From the NCBI GenBank assembly GCA_032622095.1, contig CP136061.1, positions 174,737,692-174,801,691 of the forward strand: DNA of 64,000 nt, given 5' to 3'. The notes beneath the pieces were generated by a model that saw nothing but the letters and a program-made list of their open reading frames with translations, made no database searches and was not told the DNA's origin. The position numbers and the translations under genes were made by a program. Source of the DNA: Siphonodentalium dalli. Taxonomy: Eukaryota > Mollusca > Scaphopoda > Gadilida > Siphonodentaliidae. Positions 1-11,251 of this stretch are shown piece after piece (position 1 is the first letter of the stretch; every line of letters begins with the position of its first letter).

Positions 1-433
1 GCTTAGTCCTCATCTTCTGGGAAGTATCCTAAGTATCAAATTGACAGTTTGATTTAGTCACTTTTTCCACCTGTTCAGTTTCAATGTCCCCCTAATTTGC
101 AGAAGATAAAATGCATAATTGAGGTGCTCAATGGGTGTGTATCACCAACTTCAACTGTAGGACTTCAATCTGTTCCTTGGTTTTATTGGCCATTGAGGAC
201 TAATCAGATTGAGGATGAATTTGGTGATGCTAGCCAGCCTTACAGAATATTGTCATTAAATCCACATTTTCGGGACCTAATTCTGCAAATGTCAGACATA
301 CTAAATTCAGGTTTGGCCATTTCATATTATTGTTTTAATCACCACTTATCCAGATGAAATCATACGACTAATATTCAAAGAAAAATGGGGGGGGGGGGGG
401 GTATATATTGGATTAAATTTGTCTTCTATCTGG

Positions 434-533
434 CATTTGCAGAATGAGGTCCCCAGAGGGTGAATTTAGTTATGCTACCCTGCACAGCAGTCTAGCATCA
501 CCAAATACACTAGCCAGGGTCCTCATTCTGCTT
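434..533. repeat. Hairpin module inside R3 (copy 1)
   Basis: Imperfect inverted repeat of about 100 bp whose arms carry 'gcagaatgaggtcc' and its reverse complement 'gtcctcattctgc'. Related modules lie at about 730-821, 39392-39484 and 40228-40315. It is either a small MITE that inserted several times or a structural unit of R3. Confidence 0.55.
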
Positions 534-729
534 AGGCCTCATCTTCTGGGAAGTATATAGGCACTTAAATTGACATTTTTACTTACTTTAGCCCTTCTGT
601 TTAGTTTCTATATCCCCTAATTTGTGAATATAAAATGCATAATTGAGGTGCCCAATGGGTGCACATCACCAACTTTAACTGGAGAACTTCAATCTAATGC
701 TATGTCTCCCATAGCAGTTGAGGCCTACA

Positions 730-821
730 CAGAATGAGGTCCCCAGAGGGTGAATTTGGTGATGCTAGCCTGCATTGCAGGATTGTGTCATTAAATTCAC
801 CCTTTGGGGACCTCATTCTGC
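730..821. repeat. Hairpin module inside R3 (copy 2)
   Basis: The clearest copy: arms begin 'cagaatgaggtccccagag' and end with the complementary 'ttggggacctcattctg'. The arms are about 35 nt, separated by a short spacer containing 'gcattgcaggat'. Confidence 0.6.
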
Positions 822-2080
822 AAATGTCAGACAATTTGTTCAGGCTTGTCTGTTCGAATATTATGTTCTTAACCACCAGTCTCCAGTTGAACTCTTTACA
901 GTCTGATTTTGCAAAGAAAACTTGGGGGGGGGGGGTATATTGGATTGAATTTGTCAGTCTCTATGTCAGACTGTTCTCCCATCCATCCATCTGTCATTAT
1001 GTCTCTATCCGTCCATCAATTGTTTTCTTCTCCAGATACATATTAAAGACCAAATGGGTTTATATATTTAGGTGTGGATGTCCCCCAGGTGACTCACATT
1101 CAGATTTGTTCAAATGAGTTCATCAGGTCAAATAGGTGAGAAGTCAGGGCCATAACTCTTTCCTTCCACAGTAATTCTTAAAACAATTTCTTCTCAAGAA
1201 CCATCTGGACTATTTAGATTATGTTTGGTATGGATGGGTCCTTCGGTGACTGGGGTTTAGATTTTTTCAGATTTGGGGTCATTTTAGGAAAATCAGTTCA
1301 GTTCAACTCTTAAAATCTAATGTCTGAAATTACCAAATGAATGGATCTCATAGATGGGGATTCACGTTTGTTCAAATAGGGGCGGAGATAAGAGATTTAA
1401 TTACCAACCAGCCACCCTACCCGTGCTCCGGTGGAGCTATAGTCATCACTCCTCGTCCGTCCATCGTCTGTCCGTCCATCCGTCCGACAACAATTATTTG
1501 AACATCTTCTCCTCTGGAACCATAAGACCAAATGGGTTCATATTTGGTGTGGATGTTTCCTAGGTGATTCTCATTCAGATTTGTTCAAATGCGGTCACTG
1601 GGTCAAATAGTTGCGAAGCCAGGGCCATAACTCTTTCCCACCATAGTAATTCTTTTAAACATCTTCAGAACAATAAGACCGAATGGTTTCATATTTGGTG
1701 TGGATGTTCCCTAGGTGACTCACATTCAGATTTGTTCAAAATGAGTTCACTTGAAATAGTTGTGAAGCCAGGGCCATAACTCTTTCCCTCCATAGTATTC
1801 TTAAAGTGACTTCTTCTCAAATACCATCAGGCTATATGGGTTCATATTTGGTATGAAGGATCCTTGGGTGACTGGGGTTCAGATTTGTTCAAATCAGGTC
1901 ACTGGGTCAAATGTGGGCGGGGCCAGTGACATAACTCCCAATTTTTTGTTTTAGATTTAACTCTTTAGATATCTACTTCTTTTAAAGTGATTATGAACAG
2001 TTCTGACTGTTGTGGTCAGTCTTTGCAGTCTGGTGAGCGACCCCACAGTCATTGACTGTCTTGTATTGATTTCTTTCCCG

Positions 2081-2456
2081 ATCGATTAGGGTCGATGGCA
2101 GGGTCTTTTGCACTTGTGTATTTGAAATCTTGAACAGATTGATATATGGAGTAATATCTCATCAATTTTATTGTACTAATTTTGTAGATTATATATAAAA
2201 AAAATTTTTTAATTAATTAAGTGTTTAGAATCCCACCGATATCACAACACAACGGGGCGGTGCATCCTTAGTTACATTACAACTGGAAATAATATTCCAA
2301 TGCTACAATTACGCAAAGTAAATTTGTGCAATAAAAGCAGAAAGATCCACTTTGAGTCATCAATGTGGAATTATAATCTTCGAGTTCTCAAATTAAACAA
2401 CAACTGTGACACTTAATGAATATGTTTCACAACATTTTATTTGTGGAGAGGTTCAC
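2081..2456. other. No gene recognised
   Basis: AT-rich sequence following the R3 end. I see no exon-like open frame with splice borders. Confidence 0.4.
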
Positions 2457-2459
2457 ATA

Positions 2460-2614
2460 AGGATTAACTGTCATGTGGACTGTTTTTATGGAGATGTAAC
2501 CGTGAGGTAAGTGGTCATAACTTGTGTAAAACCCGAAGGGTTTTACATACAAGTTATGACCACTTACCTCACGGTTACATCTCCATAAAAACAGTCCACA
2601 TGACAGTTAATCCT
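2460..2614. mobile_element. Snapback MITE with TA flanks
   Basis: Almost the whole 155 bp is one hairpin. The left arm starts AGGATTAACTGTCATG and the right arm ends with its reverse complement. The tip is gtaaaaccc-gaa-gggttttac and the arms differ mainly by a 2-nt indel near it. TA dinucleotides flank both ends (2458-2459, 2615-2616), as expected of a Tc1/mariner-type MITE. A foldback RNA precursor is a less likely alternative. Confidence 0.7.
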
Positions 2615-2617
2615 TAT

Positions 2618-4489
2618 ATTTATATACATTTAGCGAAAAAGCCACTTTTGTAAATGTATTTAAATCGAAAAGTGTATCGTGACAAAACTAGCCCAAAATA
2701 TCCCATAGCACCCTTGGCAAAAGTTAACAGGAACAATTGAAACCCGATGATTTATTAATTCAATCCTGCGCGAATCCGAATGCGCCCAAACATTACGCGT
2801 TCGTCTTTCCAAATCCAAATGACCGTATCGATGTTGTTATGAGCTTGCAGTTATTAGCTGTTGCGCATTCACCGAGAAATAATTGCAACTAGCCACATGG
2901 GCGCCGACCAACTCAAAATGCTGGATTTAGTGATGACAACACTTAGTATGTAAATATATAATATTGAGACAACTTTCGTATTCGTCGCAACCATGTGCTT
3001 CTGTTTCGTTTGTTTTCATTTTGTCGGTAAAACAAGACTAAGTCTGTTCTCTATGTCAACATTTTGTAATATATAGGAAGGAAAGATGTAAATATATGCC
3101 TTCATTTTATTTTTAGTTGATTAAAAAAAATTATAGATATTTGTTCACGGCTGAAGTGACAATCATAATGGAACTCGACAGGAAAAACATCCCAGTGGCA
3201 AGTTCCGCAACTGATACACTGAAATTTTTCTTAGCTGTGGCCAATTTTATTAGGACTGGGAAAAAATGTTTATATTGCACTATTTGAAAACATAATATCA
3301 CCACCTAAGAAATAATACATAATCCAATATAACTATCAATTTCAAGTTGTCAGATGTTACATATATTACCCTCGCGGCCATGCATAACACAATCATCAAG
3401 GAAGCATCTCTGACAACAAATTTTGTCCATGTCGCAACCACGTGTTTCTATTTCATTTGTTTTCATTTTGACAGCCAAAACAAGTATTCTAAGACAAACA
3501 TTTTGCAAATCTAAAGCCTAGCAAAGGAAAAAAAGGATTTAATATGTGCCCTTCATTACTTCATAATCTTAATCTCCAGCAGAACAAAACACAATCAATG
3601 TAAGTCTTCATTATAACTCTTTATTCGAGTGTTGAAAATGCAAACATTAAAGACGTCAAAAGCGGATATGGATGCCCCAACAAAGATGATACATTGGAAT
3701 AAGGGTTAATCAGATACAATCCAGCTTGAAATTGTCTGTTGAACTCTGTGTAGTGCAACGGCCAAACGCCAAAAGTGGTCGGGTACCCCTACCCATGGTA
3801 GAACAAGTTAAAACCAAATTTTTTGAAGGAGAAATATAGATTGTTGATGAAAATGATAATGAAAAATAACGGAATAGGTGGTGGCTATTGTCAAATCGAT
3901 GATGAACGATACCCACCAGTGACTTTTTCCAGAAATTAATCATTTTGGTAAAGCAAGCCCTGCCGCTATGTCCTAACTTATTTACCCATATTGTTAGTGT
4001 TAAAATTACTACATCATACCATATCTCTACCTGATATGCAAAAAGTGTTGGTTCATTTAGATTTTCCTGCCATTTGGAGCTGAAACATTTTTTTTTTGCT
4101 GAGAAATCGCTCTTTTTCACAAAAATAGTATTTTTTCACAAATAATGATATTTCAGAGCTAATGAATGTTATTATATACATTTGTGCTGATTAACATGCA
4201 GTATCATGACTAGAATGTCGTTAATTGTGAAGAACCAGCAAAATAATTAATTTCTTCCTGTGAGTTTCATAACTATTAATTAATAAAGTAACGTTATCGT
4301 TTTTCAAAACAAAAATTACAAACTCGCTATTTACAAATGCCACATGCAGAATTATATGAGCTATTTTCCTGATAAAATTGCTCCAAATGATTAATAAATA
4401 ATTAAATTTATTATTTATTGTAATTTATGCTTATTAACTGTATTATTTGTTCTTTAATTATTACATAAAAGCATATTTCATTTTGGAAA
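2618..4489. other. Long AT-rich stretch without a recognised gene
   Basis: The only structure noticed is a diverged 55-60-bp duplication containing 'gtcgcaaccatgtgcttct' (about 2985-3040) and 'gtcgcaaccacgtgtttct' (about 3430-3485). The 136-codon minus frame at 3710-4120 has low-complexity composition and no family signature, so I do not call it a gene. Confidence 0.45.
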
Positions 4490-4545
4490 TTAATTCCCTC
4501 ACAACGTAACCTCGTGGCTGAGAAACGTACTCCCCAAAGGGTTAA
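4490..4545. mobile_element. Possible piggyBac-like terminal relic
   Basis: ACTCCCCAAAGGG followed by TTAA matches the right end of the piggyBac-like MITE at 44797-45130, which ends ACTCTCCAAAGGG-TTAA. No left partner was found upstream, so this is a solo or degraded end. Confidence 0.35.
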
Positions 4546-4910
4546 TCTGTTTAAATTGCATTACCCTGCTTGTGCATGAATCATCTTTCTCAAAAAAACA
4601 ACAGCACATTATTAATCAGTGTGAAACAGGTTGAATACTGAGCGTCAGATCTACAATGCAAATTTAAAACTATGCGCATCCAAAAGTGGACTTCAGACTG
4701 CCTCCATGCATAAACTAGTGTAAATATGAAGATCACTTGGTGCCTGGTTGATCTCATTAGCAGATGATATCTGCTCTCTCCAGGGACGGGGTGTTATTTT
4801 CTTCACTAATTCATACAAAGTATATTTGCAATGCTCATACATCTTGAATATTTCATCACAAAAAATAACTCACATAAAATTGAGCCATTTGACTTTGTTA
4901 ATGTGCTATA
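4546..4910. other. No gene recognised
   Basis: Unique-looking AT-rich sequence between the piggyBac-like relic and the LINE tail. No exon-like segment seen. Confidence 0.4.
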
Positions 4911-5485
4911 TGATGATGATGATGATGATTTATTTGAAACTATGTGAAACTATTTATTTGAGAGACAATGGTTCATAAACATAGAATATAAGTATAACAA
5001 GATCAAGTAAATGTTTAGCAAGGGTCTGACAACACAACGCAATAGTAACACAATAGTAAATATCATGGAGGATCAATTTGGTAGTGATCATAAAAATTCA
5101 CATATAAGTCTAGTCTCATGTATTGTTTCTGGATTAAGCATCATTTTAACTATTTTTCGGTAGAATTTTTGGAGATATGATTAATATCTACCGAGTAACT
5201 TAGCTTTGCCATCAAGTTAATTCTCTGATTTTCATTTCTTTTACCAAAGGGTAAAAAGTTTTCTTCATCTGCAAGTGGACCACACAAGGAACATATATGT
5301 ATGCGTTTGTAAATATCACCAGGTTTCGGACTTTTGTACTTATCGCTCTCAATGGCAAGTCTGTGGGCTCTAATCCTCAGAGAAGTAAGATATTTTGACA
5401 TATATTTAGGTGTACCCAATGTCAGATATGTTTGTACTTTGAATTCTTTGTAAATTTTCCCAAGCAGGTGAAGTTTGTTGTCCAT
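4911..5485 (-). pseudogene. 5'-truncated LINE: 3' end with C-terminal zinc-knuckle-like region and (ATC)n tail
   Basis: The minus-strand frame 5150-5485 matches, from 'YLTSLRIRAHRLAIES' through a CxxC pair (CSLC), the C-terminal region of the LINE polyprotein at 12904-13377 in this window (RLRISCHSLGIEKGRH, then CKMC and a VEDEKHF stretch). In the 4911 copy the second half has decayed (ADEENFL, and the His/Cys expected later is not seen). Downstream of the stop is a 3' untranslated stretch ending in AATAAA-like sequence and a CAT/ATC trinucleotide run at 4911-4930, a typical microsatellite tail for such LINEs. The reverse transcriptase and endonuclease are absent, as in ordinary 5' truncation. 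Confidence 0.65.
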
Positions 5486-5721
5486 ATATCTATTTAGAAA
5501 CTTCCTTATAAGAACCTATTCTCCATCACTCATTAGATTACAGAGCCTAAGCAGACAACGAGTGACAGACAATTATAAATCGCTCTATTATGTCAATAAA
5601 TTAGACAACGATTTTCAGTTACCAAAAAGGGTAATAAAGATGCTCATTAAGATAATCCTGAAGTGTTGGGGGGAAATCTCGGACTCGATATCTGATAGCC
5701 AGGGATAAAACATTTTCTCAA

Positions 5722-6200
5722 ATGAATTCATTAATCGAAAGAGAAAATCTGGCGAAAATCTTCCATGAATGCCCACAACTCGAAAGATGCTTTGACTTTC
5801 GGAAATCATGCAACTGTCAACCTGACACCTGTTGCACCAGTCGAATTCTGATTTGTGTAACGATTCAGAAGTTCATTCTGGTTATAAAACACTACAAGCT
5901 GATGAAGTTTCTCGTATTGAGGACATATTAGCAGAATTTGTTACATCAAAAACTGGATGTCGTTAGCATCAATCCAGAGATATTAAATTTGTCAACAAGG
6001 ACCACACGCATCATGATGTGATGTTCCAGAAAGTACAGAAGTCATTACTCCAGGGCTTGACTTGCATGGTATCAGTGTTTAGCAACCTCTTTATTACACC
6101 AAAGGAGGGGAGCACTTTCACCCGGATGCTATGATGCTGTGACTTTTTTCAAAATAGAAGTGGGAGCCACTATTAAACATCACTCGACATGGGGGAAACA
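5722..6200 (+). pseudogene. Decayed coding segment, possibly retroelement gag-like
   Basis: After the short frame at 5722-5931 the coding look continues in a shifted frame from about 5858 to 6200 with several stops. One readable piece is DVMFQKVQKSLLQGL, reminiscent of the N-terminal ORF of DIRS- or gypsy-like elements in invertebrates. That resemblance is from memory only. It lies 130 bp before the first midasin-like exon, but the in-frame stops rule it out as an extension of that exon. It is either a retroelement relic or chance. Confidence 0.25.
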
Positions 6201-6326
6201 TAATATAAATCTGGATGTTCCAACTATAAAAGGACGAAATATCCAGAGGGCACACACTTTCATGTGAATGATATTAATCAAACACCATTGAGGTTCATTT
6301 AATTTTTAAATGATATCTGTTTACAG

Positions 6327-6442
6327 GATCTGGGTTCTGCTAATATAGAAAGATGTAAGGGGTTTACAGAGCATATGATGAGTTTGCTCCTGGAACAACA
6401 TGAAGAAATAGCTGACATGATCAAGGCTATTACTGATTTCAG
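6327..6442 (+). CDS. Midasin-like gene, internal exon 1 of 6 in window
   Basis: Exon of 116 nt between a tttacag acceptor and a gtaaca donor. It is open only in phase 0 and leaves two bases (AG) for the next exon. It encodes an amphipathic helical piece including IERCKGFTEHMMSLLLEQHE and ending ITDF. Joined with the five exons downstream it makes 298 uninterrupted codons. The acidic helical character and motifs in later exons (GLEQL followed by CCPP; ILFTVQKL) recall the linker of midasin, the dynein-like AAA ATPase that removes assembly factors from pre-60S particles in nucleolus and nucleoplasm. The AAA ring, MIDAS domain and both gene ends are outside the window, so the name is a family suggestion. 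The chain of phases is what the sequence shows directly. Upstream exons should end in phase 0. Confidence 0.6.
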
Positions 6443-6599
6443 GTAACAACTAGGATCTATAGCTTGTAAACATATGGTTGTTCTGTGAAAACCTCAATGA
6501 CAAGGATAATTTTCCAGAGGTAGTCTCCTCTGAAGAAGCATATTGAAGACTTCAGATTATAGCTAGTGGCAGGCCCATAAAGTGAGCAATTTTAGTCAT

Positions 6600-6835
6600 A
6601 TTTAAAAAAAAATGACCTATAGTTTGGTGAAGTCGGTTAACGTGCAGGCATCTACAGATTGCATGGCGATAAATTCAGATTTATTAATTTTCATGAATTT
6701 TGAGACTTGCTAAACACTGTCTCGATCGAGATTGAAAACCGGCCAGGTCCTCCTCCTAATTGCCCTTAATTAATTTCATTTTCTTGAATTTTTATTACCA
6801 TAGCGCGATAACTTGAACAAATATCAATGGATTTT
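6600..6835. repeat. Satellite-like repeat fragment
   Basis: Contains 'aaaaccggccaggtcc', 'gcccttaattaatttcatt' and 'agcgcgataacttgaacaa', matching parts of the 161-bp units at 62735-63895. Diverged single-unit remnant. Confidence 0.5.
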
Positions 6836-7489
6836 TAGCTAAACTTGACAAAGTCATGTTTGAGCTATTGCCATGGGTTGGCGTCACGTCGTCTGTGTGT
6901 GCATCCATCCATCAACAATTTCCGCTCGCACACCCTACAGGTTACATCTCGCATCCGATCGTCGCCAAACTTAATAATGTTCATCAGGGTGACCTCTAGA
7001 TGGGAGCCATTGATTTTTGCCGAAAAACTGCATGTCAGCCACCACGATGGATTTCAAATTTGAATCAATCGGCACACCCTGCAGCCCGCATTTATTGGAG
7101 AATTGTTTTGAAAATATACAGGCATGTTTAGGATCGCTTCTAGATGGGAGCTATATAATTTGAACATTTTCAATTAAAAAACATGGCCGTGGCTGCCATC
7201 TTGGTTTTTACTCTTTGTATGACTGAATTCTTTGGCACACCCTACAGACCACATCCGTCAGCCGATCATCACCAAACTTCGTATGGATCTTCGGGGTAAT
7301 CTCTAGATGGGAGCCATCAAATTTTTCCAACCTTCATTGACAAACATGGGCACCAGCAGCCATATTGGATTTTACTCTTTGTATGAAATCCTTCGGCACA
7401 CCCTACAGGCCACCTCCCTCATTCCTCATTCGATCATCACCAAACTTCATATGTATCTTCAGGGTGACCTCTAGATGGGAGACATCAGG

Positions 7490-9557
7490 TGTGCTATTCA
7501 CCGGCTGGGTTTATAATATAGTCAAGGTAGTTTTACGAGGCGACGCTCAATGCGAAGCTATCGGTGGACATATCGATGGGAAGACATCGCCGCGCCATAT
7601 AGGATTATCCAATCAAGGTGATTGGCGTCAATCATAGATTGACCACCGGTGACATAAACATGCTGCGTGTAACAGTACACGTTTGTACACATTTCAACAA
7701 TGAGCAACCGAGGAAAAGGACGTGGGGCAAAATATACCACCGACGACATGGGGGGGGGGGGTCTACAAATAAAATCCGTATATAGGGCCGGGGTGGGTGG
7801 GTGGTCCAGAGGCCGAAACAATCGTGCTTGTAATTTTTTTTCCAAAATGGGTTTTTTTCAAACAATTTACAAGTACTGACCATGTAATGTTGTTTGTAAG
7901 CATGTTAGTATCATGTTTCTTGGCATATGGCTATATATACAGCTATAGTGGCAATTTAGCCTCAGATTTAGCAACATTCTGGATTTCACAGGATCCCGTC
8001 CCATTTCTCAGTGGAAAACCGTAATTTAGTAAAAAAAATGAATGTATTACCCAGTTGTATTACCCGAATAAAAGTAATAAAATAAAAAAACTGTATCACA
8101 AATACTCCATGGTGAATACTCAATGATGACTAGATATCATTGACCCGATTGTTGCATAACATGAAATTGAAAAGGGTATTTCATAAATTTCTAATGTCTG
8201 AAATACTGTCTTGTTCTGGCATGCAATCAAATTCATTCCTTCTGGTTATTTCTCATCTGTTTAATGATTACAAGTAATGTTAATTTGCAGCACTTATCCA
8301 AATAAAACTGAATTGGTTATGATGAATGGCCGTTACTGTTTATTGTTCAGACAATCCCAACTGAAGGTAACTCTATTTTCCTTGAATTTACGAACTTCAT
8401 CTTCAAGCTTAAATACTGCTCAACAAGACTAAACTACAATACTAATTGTATAGTGTTATCGCTTACAAATAGATGAACTGAAATAATGTGATGCATTCAG
8501 ATGCTTTGAGAAATGAAATTCTTCAATGTCTTCAAAGTTCAAACTAAAATCAAGAATACAATCTGACTGAGACTATACTGCATACTCTAGTGCACAAATA
8601 TACATACAAATGGTTGAGTTATAATAATGCAAAATGTGTTTACGGATGGAACCAAGTTGGTAGCTCTGGTATGCATCGACAGGCAAAACCTGTGATATGC
8701 AGTAATATCTGCACACATCCTTCCCGTATCATTCAGGTCTATCACCATACCAAACCACTTCAAAATTCGACAACCGACACTTCAACTTATATGGCAAAAA
8801 CTTTGTACGGATTGAATTTCATAAACAGGGCCCATGGATAACTCTGGTAGGCATTGCTACTCACAATCCGTGATATTATGCATATTCGTTCCCCATTTCT
8901 GGTCCATCACATGTCATAGAGCATCAAAATATGACAACCGACTCTTGAGTTATGATGCAAAATGTGTGTATGGACGGACGGCTCGAGACGTCAACTATAT
9001 ACCCGCCGACTAATATCGGGGGTATAATAACCATATATCTATGTGTATACCTAACCAAAACAATTCCCCTCCTCACCCACCCCGGTGGATAAGACTAAAG
9101 AGTTCTTTGATCATGCACAAATAATTGTAGAACCCCTGACCTGTTTACCACTATTTACACTGGCCAGTGTTCTCTGTCAGACACAACACGCTCGATACAT
9201 TAAGGCTATGCGGTCTAGGGTAATTTGTGACATACAGTGTACCTACACAATGCTTTATTATTGTTGTTAGATACTGGAAATACACTTTATTTTTCGTTTT
9301 TCTGACCTGTGCATTACCGATTAAGGATGTTATTGCTTGAGTCTTAATTTTACACACTTTGCACCAAAAAAAGGATAGTGGAATGGGATTGAAAGGCAGT
9401 TAACACAGTTATTGAAGAACGGCTAAAAAACTCTGAAATTTTGATAAAAACATGAGAAAGGGGGTGGGTCCCTAACATTTGGAGGAACAAATTTTCACAA
9501 ATGGGGTGGTGGGTCCCTCGGGGTCGGAAAAAACCTATATGTGCAATTGTTTTCCAG

Positions 9558-9608
<51 letters not shown>

Positions 9609-10112
9609 ACTGCCGACGAGCGTAACACTTTTTTGGGCATTGTGGAGAGAAGAATCAAAATAACCGGCACAAAGAAACCGGCACCATTCACCAGCGCCGG
9701 AAAAATGATGCATGGAAAGAAATTTCTTTGGAAATAGCAGGGAAATATCCAAACAGAACCAAAACACAAACAAAATTCTTCTTGGCTCTTCATTTTCACA
9801 CTGTGCTAATTAAAAAAACCTCATTAATATCATTGAAACTCATTCTGCAGATATATAAACGCAAGCATGAGTCTCCACACAATTATACCCAAAAAATTAT
9901 ACCGCTATACATGCCGATTGTGGCCGGTGAGTGTTCATGAATTAGTCGTAAGACGGCGTCAATTGACAGGTGACAAATCTGATAGATTGGATCAATCACA
10001 CCATCGACAGTGTGTGTCGTTTACGCTAAAGCAAAGATACCTTTGCGTTCAGCCGCTACCATATAAACTACCTGGTTTATAAAATAGTCTCGCTTGGTGA
10101 ATAGCACCCCAA
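7490..10112. mobile_element. Putative 2.6-kb element inserted in R1, ends GGTGNGCTATTCACC-like
   Basis: The left edge reads GGTGTGCTATTCACC followed by 'gtttataatatagtc' and 'ggtagttt'. The right edge is roughly its inverted complement: 'aaactacc', 'tttataaaatagtct', then GGTGAATAGCACCCC. It sits exactly where R1 sequence is interrupted. Inside are degraded tandem repeats (about 8590-8990, with 'gacaaccgac' and 'tgcaaaatgtg' blocks) and a C50 tract. No transposase is recognisable and no clean target duplication was found. Confidence 0.5.
9559..9608. repeat. Poly-C tract of 50
   Basis: An uninterrupted C homopolymer of 50, G-quadruplex or i-motif capable. It makes the spurious polyglycine and polyproline frames on both strands. 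Length in the assembly is likely unreliable. Confidence 0.9.
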
Positions 10113-10579
10113 TTGTTTCCAAATTTTTTTTTAAAACATAGCTGATAGAAGCCATCTTTGATTTCAAATTTGAATCCATCAGCACACCCTGCAGTCTGCA
10201 TTTATTGGAGAATTGATTTGAAAATTTACAGGCATGTTTGTTTAGGACCACCTCTAGATGGGAGCTATCAAATTTGAATGATTTTCAATGAAAAACATGG
10301 CCACCGGAAGCCATCTTTGATTTTACTCTTTGCATGACTAAATCCTTTGGCACACCCTGCAGACTACATCCATCATCCGATCATCACCAGTCTTCATAGG
10401 GATCTTCGGGATGTCCTCTAGATAGGAGCCATACAAATGTTCTCTTCATGTTCACATCTAGTACTTCTTAGACATTTAACTTTCATCATTCCTAATCGTT
10501 CCATTGACTGTAACACATGAAATTATCCCCTCTCCAAGTTGAACTACAGTGTCATTGAAACTTTCATTTATGTATTCAG

Positions 10580-11251
10580 TAAATGATACTTGCTCAACAA
10601 TGTTTTGATCCAGTTCGAAAAATGGCTAGGTAGTCCTATTTTGGCCAGAGTTATGGCCCTTAATTAGTTTAATTTTCGTCAATTTTTTATTATCATGATA
10701 AATTGAACAAACATTAACTGATTTTGTTGATATTCAGCTCATAATGGCTAAATTATATTTGACATGCCCTCGTGTCAATAGCATAACATAGTGGTATGGT
10801 AGCACAGCTGTTTTGTAGTTGTAAAGTAATTAACAGTGATATCAATGTTGACAGATCCAGCAGAAACAATGCCTGGTCTGCTGGTGGCTAACGTGGCGTC
10901 AATAAAGTTTAATCCAATGTTTACTGCTTTATGAAATACTTTTTTGACAGAGGTTACAAGTTTAGTATTAATCCATGCACATATACCAGTATATTTATCT
11001 CCCGTCTGTCCGTCCCGAATTTGTAAGAGCCAACAAATGTCAACAGATTTCAAAGATTTGTTATATATGAGTTCACCTGACCATTACCTAGAATGAGTTC
11101 GCAAGCCAGGTCCAGCCATATGTTCTTACCGGAGTTATTGGACTTTGTTTATTATTTTTGTCGAATTTACCAAATAGCAAATAGATGACGTCACAGGGCT
11201 CATTTCCTCAATTGTCAACGGATTTCAAAGATATTTGGTATATGAGTTCAT
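10580..11251. repeat. Tandem repeat units of about 177 bp, LINE insertion host
   Basis: 'caacagatttcaaagat' at about 11041 recurs as 'caacggatttcaaagat' at about 11217, each followed by 'atatgagttca'. 'gagttcgcaagccaggtcc' and 'ggactttgtttatt' also repeat here and again at 13620-13745, on the far side of the LINE. Confidence 0.6.

Larger units (their letters stand above)
1..2065 (+). repeat. Dispersed repeat family R3, incomplete copy
   Basis: The stretch matches 38595-41155 block by block: the 'tcttctgggaagtatc' block, the 'gaggtccccagagggtgaat' blocks, a poly-G followed by 'tatattggattgaatttgtc', the 'gtggagctatagtcatcac' block with GTCC-rich DNA at about 1430, and the shared end containing ACAGTCATTGACTGT at 2045-2059. 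The left end runs off the window and the internal order suggests nested or repeated pieces. Open frames in it (97-357, 734-1117, 1354-1563) follow repeat phase and show no protein family. This is probably a non-autonomous mobile element. Confidence 0.75.
6836..10567 (+). repeat. R1 repeat copy split by a 2.6-kb insertion
   Basis: The left part (6836-7489) has a degenerate R1 start ('agctaaacttgac...tttgagctattgccatgg') followed by units with 'ggcacaccctacag', 'ctagatgggagccatc' and 'aaacatggc'. The same unit series resumes at about 10113 and runs to the R1 3' end, 'aagttgaactacagtgtcattg', at about 10537-10567. The interruption coincides with an inverted-end insertion (next entry). No coding capacity. 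Confidence 0.65.

Noticed and set aside
3710-4120. 136-codon minus frame
   Set aside because: Low-complexity, no family signature, no splice context; length is within chance for AT-rich DNA of this size.
9350-9799. 149- and 92-codon minus frames with polyglycine
   Set aside because: Produced by the C50 tract, which opens all frames of both strands; no domain on either side.
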